Assembly (NCBI GenBank): GCA_965153455.1
Contig: OZ234496.1
Coordinates: 4,225,207-4,289,206 of the forward strand
From: Sphagnum compactum
Lineage: Eukaryota > Bryophyta > Sphagnopsida > Sphagnales
Length of the DNA stretch: 64,000 bases
Direction: 5' to 3'
The notes under the pieces are model-generated. The model did no database searches. It had not been told where the DNA came from and worked only from the letters and a program-made list of their open reading frames with translations. Position 1 is the first letter of the stretch. Each line of letters starts with the position of its first letter. Of this stretch, positions 55,591 to 64,000 are shown piece after piece. Made by a program: the position numbers and the translations under genes.

Positions 55591-58500
55591 TTGTTCATGG
55601 GCTGACATTTGATTTTTGTTGAAATGTGATACTTGGTGTTTATGTGTTAAGTTGGTACAACAATAGGAGGTAATATGAATGCAATTTATTGTGAAGTTAT
55701 CATGCGCCATTGCAAATAGAAGAAAGAGTTAGACAGAAATTTTTGGATTAAGCAAATAACCGGTTTTCAAATTTATAGTACTCTTTTATTTTCCAAGTAA
55801 AATATGTACATAAAAAAAATGACATCAACAAAAAAGTAGATTTTCATCTTTTTAATTTTCTTTTTCTAATCAAATAAATTGGATCAAAAGGACACTCCTG
55901 AAAAAGATTATATCCGATTTTTTGTGTATTAATTCCTTCTTTTTTATTAGCTAAATACCTTTGTGAAGTATTGTACATCACTTCTAGGTCAAAATGCATA
56001 TCAAATGATTGATACTTCATAACATCATTTTTCATTCTATACGGAGGCATGTGTGCATGTTATCTATATCTTTTGTAGGGGTTTGATGATTGTCCTATGT
56101 AAACACATTGTGTGTTTATATATAAACACCACAATGATGTCAATATCTTCGACATCTTTTGAAATATATTGTTTACACAAATTTTATATTTGCTTAGAAG
56201 TGATGGTATAGACATGATGTTCTATTTGCAGACATGGTTTGCCATTTTTTCCCCATCTAGTGGATGCTGAAGTTGTTGATGTAGAAAAAGTGGTTAATAT
56301 TCCAACGTTTTCCTTCTTGTTCATGTTCTTTTATCAAACTAGCTGCCTAGTTAAATCACAAATCTAACAACATATTGATGGCAAAAATACCAAAATTAGA
56401 ATAGAACTTGTGCATTGGAAAGGCATTATGTTTTTTGTGACCATCTCCTTCAACATTTTATACCATTTCCAATTGGTGAAATTGTCTTCAATTTCTTTGC
56501 TCCAATCTGAAAACATCCAACATATTCTTGATTTGTTTTGTAATATAAAATATTTATCCTTATGTAACAACTATTAATATATTTACATCTTTAGTTTAAC
56601 ACGAATTAAATTATATTGGGGAGTTTAATACATTAGCAAAGTAACGTTGCATGTTTCTCTTGAAATTTAATTTTGCTTTGAGCATATTCTGACACAAAGT
56701 CATTGACTACACCCACATTTTTGAATGCACGTGGTGTTTTAAAATCTTTGAAACTATAAACATTTAGTAGTTTTGATTGCATTTAAGTTAGGTAGTACAT
56801 TTTTTTGACTTTTGCTTTCTTTGGGTCCTTGTTTAAATTTTGAAGCATGTTAGTTTTCAACTTTGAAAATAACAATCCATAGTCCAATTCGTTTGCAACA
56901 TTATTTGCCATTGTTTTACATCTATAAAACACATGCGAATGTAAGTATGTAGATGTTCACCTTAACATTCATGAAGTAAATGTCTTAAAAAATGATATTT
57001 AGTTGTGTACTTATTTATTGTTTCAAACTTTTTGTTCAAGTATTTGGTTTTTTTTTGTATGATTACAATCACCATTTAGTTTGATTTCTAAGTTTAATGA
57101 AGAAAGAACAACAATCTAATGTGACAAAAGAATAACAACTTGCTGTAGCAAAAACAAACAAACAATTGATGTTGTTGTTACTTAGTACATACAAGTATGT
57201 GTGAACCTTAAGACCCCAAACTTGGATTTGGTGAAACCAAATATGTACATGAAATATATTTATTTGTTGCATCTATTTAAACATTCACAAACCAAACACA
57301 ACAAAAAATTTAACAAAACTTCAAATTGAAATGCAAATGGCCCATTAGGAACATTGGCATGAATTTCTATCACTTAAAAGTTGACACATAATATAAAAAA
57401 TTGCCTCAAAGGATAAATAAGGAATCCAAAAAGGATGTTCACCACACAAAGGTTGAATCTTTATCATTTTAAATCTTTTTATTTTAATCCCTTTCGCACA
57501 TCCTAGTTAAGGGAAATCCATCCATCCCTTATACACTTGGACTAATTAACCTAAGTGGCTTCACCCCTTAATAAATAAAAGATGGTAAGTAAGATATTTA
57601 CCATTATTGACTAAATAGTTATTAAAATGCCCTTCTAAATGAACTGATTATGATATTATTTTTAATAACTAATATTATTTTAATTATAATTCCTCCCATA
57701 ATTAACTTCTGATTATTCTATCCGATGAAGGTAATTCACTATATTGATAGTATTATTGTTAAAAAACACTTTCAATCTAGAATTCTTGTGAGGTTGTTTT
57801 GTCATTTGGTGGTAACTACCATTTTGTGACAATATTGCTATATCTTAACATCCATGGTGTTTAACCCACATAATACAATTTTTTACCGTTAACACACATT
57901 TTTTATGTGTGATGCCCATTTTCTAAGTATTTTCTTAAGATTTTGTTTATGTTTTTTATAACCTTCAAATTAGTGAAAGACTAATTTCAACCCATATCAC
58001 ATTTTTACCAACACATTTTTAAAACATTAAGCATATTTTTAAAAAAAAAAAACATGTCTCCTATTTATTTCATTTACAAACTTAAAAATCAAAATCAACA
58101 TTTATTATTTGATTTTCTTTCCAATTTGGAGATAATTGCTCCACATGCCAAACAAAAAAAGTAGCAATATAGATTTTTGATTTCAAATAAAATTTACTTG
58201 TTTTTACTTTGCTTCAAAATTAATATTTTAACTAGATCTTCACTTAATTTTAATTACATTGTATTTTAAAACTCACTATTTTAACCTACCATCTAAATAT
58301 AACAATTTAAAAAAAATTCCTCAAAATCAGGTGTTTTTTGACCATTTTTTTCAAAAAGAACCTTTGTATGAATCACATTAGTTTTTTTTTCTCATAACAA
58401 TGTAAAATTTCACCAAAAAAAAAAACACACTACTTTGGTTGTAGCAAATTTTGATATCAAGATTCCTTCTCTAATGAAATCACTAGAGATTGCAATCAAT

Positions 58501-59638
58501 ATCACTTAATAATATTTTGATTTCAAATTAACATGAAAAAAAAACTTGCAAAAATGATTTTACAAATTTAGCTGAAAATGAATTATTTCCTCAAATGTTA
58601 CCACTTCATTGAAAAATAGCCACTTCCAAAGAGGCCTTCTCCTCCCACCAACATGGGGACATGGGCCCTCTATGTCTTGTTTTGGGCAATGTGGATGATG
58701 AAAGGTGTTTTTCCACTTTGAAAATTTTAAAATTTGCTATTCACAATATGTTGGGTTCACATCTACCTATGGTTGTGAGGATGTTTTAACATACAAGGAT
58801 ACTATTGAATCTTGGAAAAATGATAGCACGCAAAATGGTAACTCATGCTATTAATGTTGTTGTATCCTTTGAAACTTGACCAACCTTTCAAAATTTCATG
58901 AATCTTTTTAATTTTCATGATGTTAAACCAATTTTATGATTTTGTTGCAACTTGCAATCTTAATTCTTAAATTTGGCACCTATGGTTATTGGTGACAATT
59001 CTTGGATGGGTGATTTTGGTTTTTGGTTTCAAAACGTATAATTGTTGTATTCAAGGCATGGGCCTCATAGTCAACTTCCCTAAACCCTTTTATTTTTTCA
59101 TTTCTTTGGCATGTGCAATTTCTAGAACTACCTAGGAAGTTTGGTTTTTGTGTCTAACTTTCAATTACCAATTGTAACATGTAAATAATAAGAATACCTT
59201 TGTGTTTTCAAAAATATTGTGTATGTTTTCAATATTGATAAGAGCGGTTTGTTACAATTTTGTAGGCCACTTATGTTGCGATGTGCAATTCAAGAGGTTC
59301 ATATCCCTCCATAAGTGACACAAACTTAGCCTAAAGTAATAAGCACAATGCTTTGTTATTGTTGAAAAGTTATTGGTTTTAAAGGCTAAAATTGAATCGT
59401 ATTGTTGAAAAGATCATCACTGAAGCACACATTTCCTTAGAGCCAAAAAAGATGCAAAAAAAAGTCGTGATGTTTGTTGCATTTTTATATTTTTATATAT
59501 AGGTAGTAAAAACATTTGGATCTTCACATCATTATATCAAATAAAATTTTCAGAGTGTAGCCATTCTTTTTCACAAGACAAAATATGAAGTAGCCTTCAA
59601 AATTTATTTTTTAAAAAAAAATCCTTAATAAAAAAAAG
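55591..59638. other. AT-rich intergenic DNA without recognisable features
   Basis: Dominated by A/T homopolymers and short frames with no family resemblance. I see no gene, RNA gene or complete element across these 4 kb. Confidence 0.4.
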
Positions 59639-59794
59639 CACTACAACAAAAAAAATGTCCCTGTACGCCAAGTGATTTTGAATGAATTCACTGGTTGTAA
59701 TGAATGGGGACCAGTGAAGAAGCAATGAATTCACTGGTCTAGTGAACAGGAACTAGTGAACTGCACTCACATTTTGTAACATTTTGTAGTAGTG
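59639..59794. mobile_element. 156-bp CACTA-type MITE with intact AAG target-site duplication
   Basis: Begins CACTACAACAAAA and ends TTTTGTAGTAGTG, i.e. CACTA terminal inverted repeats with one indel. AAG flanks both sides (59636-59638 and 59795-59797), the 3-bp duplication expected of CACTA (En/Spm) elements. The interior carries repeated gaattcactgg / ccagtgaa inverted motifs. Non-coding. Confidence 0.85.
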
Positions 59795-59797
59795 AAG

Positions 59798-60377
59798 GGA
59801 CCAAAAAAAAGACTGTTTAGCCACAATGCCAGCAGCCAGCTACCAATTGAGTTCTTGATGTCCTCCTGCATGCACCCTCTGCTCCTTACCATGATTCCCA
59901 TAAGACAGAAGTCTACAGCAAATACAGATTAGATTGGGTACACACCTTCAAGGTACATATTACAGACAATTGCAATTTGTGTTTGGATTGCTGAAAGATA
60001 TAGAAACATAGAATCTTAGAAATCAACTTTCAACAAGTGCAACTAGTTTGGTAGCAACTAGCAACCTTACATACATGTGCTCAAGTGAACCTGCACAAAC
60101 TCCTCTAAAAATTCCAAGTGGTACCTCCAACTACGCACCAGGTGTTGTTGTTGAGATGCACAAGAAGAGGATCCATGCCTCAATATAATCTCTTTGCATC
60201 TGTTTTTTTAAATGGTCCATCACTAGGTAACTAAATCAGGACATGCTCTTCTTCGTTCAGCCCTAATCTAGACAGAAGAAGAACTGAACGTGATATGGTT
60301 GGTTTGAAGAACGGTGGCTAGTCTGCTTTACTTTGTGAAGCAAGAGCGAGAGCAAGAGGTGATCGAGGTTCAGAGTT
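59798..60377 (+). promoter_or_regulatory. Upstream region of the SDR gene
   Basis: Composition turns less AT-rich after about 59820. It contains the 50-bp motif (60234-60283) that recurs upstream of the BOR gene. No TATA box or other site was fixed with confidence. Confidence 0.4.
60234..60283. repeat. Leader-region repeat, copy 1 (copies 2 and 3 at 62624 and 62698)
   Basis: aatcaggacatgctc, identical to the copy at 62624, followed about 20 bp later by tagacagaagaagaac. It lies about 100-140 bp before the SDR start codon. Confidence 0.75.
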
Positions 60378-61943
60378 ATGGAGGTGACAACAGCAAAGGG
60401 AGGAGGAAACTCTGGGGAGGAGATGGAGGATATAGAGGGGAAAGTGGCGCTGATAACAGGGGCATCATCTGGACTGGGGAGGGTATTCTCGGTCACACTT
60501 GCGGAGAGAGGGTGCCACGTGATCATCGCCGCTCGGAGAACGCAGCTTCTCGAATCGCTGTGCGACGAAATCAACGCTCTCACAGACGGAGATTCCAATA
60601 CAGGAGAATGCTCGAGAAGACCTAGGCCCGGAAGAGTTGCGATTGTTGAGGTCGATGTAAGTAAGGACGAAAGTGTGATTGATGCTGCTGTTGAGAAAGC
60701 ATGGACGACCTTCGGTGTCATTGATATTCTTGTCAACAATGCGGGTTTCAGAGGTATCCTGCCAAAATTGAAATCTTTTCATACATTTGTTCCCCCCTGA
60801 AAACAGAAAATTCTTTCAATTTTGCTTCTAATATAATCTTTTCGCCAATTCCCTGTCATGGATGTTCCTCGTGAGGAAGGCAAGACAATGATTGAGCTTA
60901 ATTTACAAAGCGCTCTCACCACACAATAGTTGGATATCTTAATCCTTGCCTGGCATCATGGTATGCATACAAAAATTGGCATCAGACATAGCTCAAGCAA
61001 GAAGAAATAGGGCGTGCATTCTTGCTGGGATTTGTGATACATTTCTGCAATTGCAATGAAATAGGCTTCACTTTCCAGGAATGTGTCTATGTGGTTTTCT
61101 CTAACCTAGCAGACTGTGTGAGGAGGAAGAAGGTCTGTCAGATATAGATCTTTCAATTTGAACTCAGTGATTCCAATGATGCAAAACAGGCACAGTAAAG
61201 GGCCCATTGGATACAGACGAGGCAGAATGGAACACTGTTATGCACACCAACCTACGGGGAGCATGGCTGATGTCAAAGGCTGTTGGCAAGCGGATGAGAG
61301 CTGCAAAAAGGGGAGGTTCTTTCATCAATATTTCTTCAATTACAGGGCTTGATCGAAGCTTGCTTCCTGGTGCTGTTGCATATGGTACATCAAAGGCAGG
61401 CTTGAATTATTTGACCAAGGTGTTGTGTTGTTCTCTCTACATGAATTCCATCAAGATGAGTTGCAGAGCTTGCTATCTTCTGTCGTGCATTGACTTATAT
61501 ATGGTTTCTCATATCTTGAGCATTACTGCTGCTTGAAAAAAAGTTGGGTAAGCATTGCATTAGAACTTTGCAAACAGCTGGAGGATTTTTGACAAACCAA
61601 TTATTCTATTCTGCTGCTGGTGGAAGCTTTTTTTCACTGAAAGGTGTTTCTTGGTGTGTGACAGTATCTTGCTCTTGAGCTGGGTCCACTTAACATACGA
61701 GTGAATGCCATAGCGGCTGGGTTGTATGAGACAGAAATCACAGTTGATCTCTTTGGCAAGGAGTGGTTGAATGGGGTTGCAGAAAAGATAGTCCCTCTTA
61801 AGCGATGGGGATGCACACATCCTGATCTTACATCTGTAGTGCTATTCCTTTCGAGTGACGCATCAAAATACATCACTGGAAATCTGTTTATTGTAGATGG
61901 TGGTCAGAGCATTCCAGGCATCCCCATTTGGTCATCTCTCTAG
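60378..61943 (+). CDS. Short-chain dehydrogenase/reductase (classical SDR, FabG-like)
   Basis: NAD(P)(H)-dependent oxidoreductase; substrate not predictable. Three exons, 60378-60753, 61190-61419 and 61665-61943, joined in phase for 294 residues. Classical SDR motifs are complete: cofactor-binding TGASSGLG (27-34), NNAG (120-123), Asn146 in HTNLRGAW, INISS (171-175) carrying the catalytic serine, and YGTSK (Tyr190, Lys194). The C-terminal IVDGGQSIPGIPIWSSL resembles a plant SDR subgroup annotated as 3-oxoacyl-ACP-reductase-like. The long loop between INISS and YGTSK (LDRSLLPGAVA) is also typical of that subgroup. An 18-residue leader (Gly/Glu-rich) precedes the fold; it lacks a clear transit peptide, so a cytosolic or peroxisomal site is possible but unproven. 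A fourth exon is not needed. Confidence 0.92.
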
Positions 61944-62623
61944 ATCTATTAACATCACTATATACCTACACTCCCAAGAATCATTGATTGCACCATGAGG
62001 AAAACGTCATGAAGTACCCTAATTTGGTGCAGTAGACTTTCAACCTTGGAGGAATTTGAGGTCTTTCAGACCTTCTAAATGGTACCAGACTATCTTAAGT
62101 GCAAATCTGAGGCAAGATGCAGAACATTCATTTGTAGAAAGACTTCCTTATCTACTTTCAATTCTTTGTCACAGTTTTGGTCCTTGAACTTCCTAAATGG
62201 TTCTAAAGTAGTTTTGGTGCTACTTTATATTGTTGTACTATATCTGTGGCATCAAGACAATGTCTCAAGAATCTTAACCTAATCTGCTCATGCACAACCC
62301 GCAAGGTGATTGCAAATGCCAAGGTCTCTTGGAAATGTGAGAGATGCATAGTATGGCAGATCTGCCTGGAGCTTGAGTCCTCCAGCGCCACTACCATACC
62401 AAAATCAAACGCAACAGTGACGAGCCTATTCTCCTGTCCTAACCTTCATAAACTACCTGAGGTCGCTTCCGAAGCTGCCACTGCATGCTCCAACTGCGAT
62501 CACCCACGTGGGGTGCTTCGCTTTCACCTCGCCTAACGTGCTTCCTTTTGAACTAGTCCTCAATTTGGCCGTATTCTACAGCTTCGTCGAAGATTTGAAG
62601 CAGCTTCAGAGACTCTTGCGCAC
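61944..62623. other. Spacer downstream of the SDR gene
   Basis: Contains the SDR 3' UTR and upstream DNA of the BOR gene. Open frames at 62203-62536 have no recognised homology. Confidence 0.45.
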
Positions 62624-62755
62624 AATCAGGACATGCTCCTTAAACACTGATGATGTAGACAGACGAAGAAGCCACCGAAACAGAGACACATTTCCACAAT
62701 TAGGACATGCTCTTTAAACTCTCATGTAGACAGAAGAAGAAGCAACCGAAACAAC
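62624..62755. repeat. Leader-region repeat, copies 2 and 3 in tandem
   Basis: aatcaggacatgctcc (62624) and aattaggacatgctct (62698) are each followed by taaac, then gtagacaga..gaagaag, then accgaaac and gacac. Spacing is 74 bp. The same core occurs upstream of the SDR gene (60234). Confidence 0.85.
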
Positions 62756-62863
62756 AGACACTCTTTGCCAATTTGGCCACAAGCACATCATCATCATCAA
62801 ATTCTTATACTGAGAGCTAAACACCCCCGCCGTAAGTACTGCGTTTCTAAGGTACAACTGAAA

Positions 62864-63182
62864 ATGGCGAAGATGTTCCATCCTTTGAAGGGCATTAAAA
62901 GGGACGTAAATGGCCGTTTTGCATGCTACCAGCAAGATTGGATTGGCGGCCTCAACTCTGGCTATAGGTATTGATTTGCTTCAAAGAAAGATTGCTGTTT
63001 GCTTGTGGATTTGTGAGAATTGGGAACAACGGCACTCTGTGAATCTCTCTTCCTTTCTCACTTTGGTTTGGTTTTCCTGTTGTTGTAACTTGTTTCCTTT
63101 TGATGTAATAAGTAAGAAGAACCTTGTTGTTGGGAATCACAACTAGTTGCCCCACACAGTTTGTTATCCTTCCGTAGTGAAG

Positions 63183-63221
<39 letters not shown>

Positions 63222-63575
63222 GAGAGAGCTAGGAAAGGCAGAATTTATGTGCGCTTGAGTTCTCTTCTTGTGCAAACAAACAATAACAAAGGTTTCTTTG
63301 ATTTAAAAATGTGTCCAGTGTTATTTTCTCTAGCAATGGAGCATTTAGAGCAACATTTGTTGGAGTCTGTATGCATTTCAGTCAACATTGTTTGTTTACA
63401 GGTTTGTTTGTTGGAGTCTGTAGTGCATGAAATGAAATGAGCATGAGGAGATTGTCATGACTGGTTGTTGGTTATGCCTGTACACTCTCCAGGATTCTTG
63501 CTCCCACAGCATACATTTTTTTTGCTTCAGCACTTCCAGTCATTACATTTGGCGAGCAACTTGACAGGGACACAA
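62864..63575 (+). CDS. BOR: BOR-type borate exporter, first two coding exons (gene runs off the window)
   Basis: Plant BOR proteins are anion-exchanger-like (SLC4 family) borate efflux transporters of the plasma membrane, used for xylem loading and boron tolerance. Exon 1 (62864-62967) reads [20 protein letters not shown], aligning with the BOR N terminus, where F/L-x-GI-x-x-D and CYKQDW-type residues are invariant. Exon 2 (63493-63575) reads [20 protein letters not shown] then EQLDRDT, the first transmembrane helix and its conserved end. Phases fit (2 then 1), and GTGAGT follows at 63576. The next exon was not found before 64000, so the rest lies outside. The ATG at 62864 is chosen because it is the first in frame that gives the usual short N terminus; a second Met follows three codons later. 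Confidence 0.88.
63187..63229. repeat. (GA)n microsatellite in BOR intron 1
   Basis: About 16 uninterrupted GA units, then GT and a further short GA run, inside the first intron of the BOR gene. Confidence 0.95.
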
Positions 63576-64000
63576 GTGAGTTGTTTTACATCTCTCCTAA
63601 CCCTCCTAAAGCCTTCTTTCTTCATCTGAAACTTCTTCATTTTATACTTTTGTCAGAACATTGGAATGATATTGCATGCCCACTGAAAATTAACAATTAG
63701 CTGTCTCCTTCACAACATCCAGCCCTCAGAACTGCAGAATTCTATAGTTCAATAGAATTAGAGTTCTCTATGGTGAAGAACAATTCACGCCATATCCGTT
63801 GCAACACTTGGTAGTTGGAAAAGTTATAAGACCATCGCACCCTCAAAAACACAATCTGTGACCAAGATTGAATTGTATGTGAAATGGAACTGCATGATGG
63901 TATTCCTGCTTTCAATCATGATCTCAAGCTGGACATGCTTGCTGGTACACCTGGGCAAGCTAAAACGAAATGAAAGCTTAAACCCTTACAAGCTTCTTCT

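Noticed and set aside
55844-56050. 68-codon minus-strand frame with protein-like composition
   Set aside because: No family recognised, no splice or neighbour support, and AT-rich DNA yields such frames by chance.
1-64000. CRISPR arrays, operons, prophage or bacterial-type systems
   Set aside because: Spliced plant genes throughout. The tandem repeats lack the spacer-repeat pattern, and no bacterial gene organisation is present.
1-64000. tRNA, rRNA or snRNA genes
   Set aside because: I looked for tRNA B-box-like ggttcgaat and related motifs and saw no convincing cloverleaf. A tRNAscan/Infernal run would be decisive.

Overview
This window is nuclear DNA from a land plant. The coding genes are split by many short introns (about 100 to 980 bp) with GT..AG junctions. 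Their products are plant families: an MSL mechanosensitive channel, a SWAP70-type PH protein, a C1-less diacylglycerol kinase, and a BOR boron transporter. A degenerate array of TTTAGGG, the plant telomere motif, is also present. Gene islands are moderately GC-balanced, and the long stretches between them are very AT-rich and full of decayed transposons. A decayed PPR gene in the style common in ferns and lycophytes, together with the chromovirus, LINE, hAT and Helitron relics, makes me favour a fern- or lycophyte-like (non-seed) plant. That lineage call is inference only.

Layout: 1-1109 is the 3' end of an MSL channel (+). 1110-3487 is a spacer with two neighbouring Tourist-like MITEs. 3488-6565 is a complete 7-exon STRAP-like WD40 gene (-), with a GC-rich, microsatellite-rich upstream region to about 7240. 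7250-27200 is a 20-kb AT-rich repeat desert. It holds a ~117-bp telomere-like array, a PPR pseudogene, a TIR element, a hAT transposase relic, a foldback element, the 3' end of a Ty3/gypsy chromovirus with its LTR, a ~270-bp tandem array and several small TIR elements. 28560-30323 is a small multi-exon gene of unknown function (+). 30800-38300 is a second repeat region with a decayed LINE (-). 38701-44201 is a 13-exon diacylglycerol kinase (+) with a ~290-residue acidic low-complexity N-terminal extension. 46008-51047 is a 10-exon SWAP70 homologue (-), convergent with the kinase. 51345-59800 is a third repeat region with a probable Helitron carrying foreign sequence, a fragment of a dynamin-related gene and a 156-bp CACTA MITE with an intact target-site duplication. 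60378-61943 is a 3-exon short-chain dehydrogenase (+). 62864 to the right edge is the start of a BOR-type borate transporter (+).

The genes are ordinary housekeeping or signalling genes and do not form an operon-like unit. The kinase makes phosphatidic acid and SWAP70 has a phosphoinositide-binding-type PH domain, so the convergent pair is thematically linked to membrane lipid signalling, but nothing in the sequence shows joint function. I found no novel molecular system. The best leads are the extended kinase N terminus, the Helitron with captured sequence, the dynamin-gene fragment, the repeat shared between the SDR and BOR 5' regions, and several apparently undescribed repeat families. All exon boundaries were derived by hand from reading frame, splice consensus and family resemblance.
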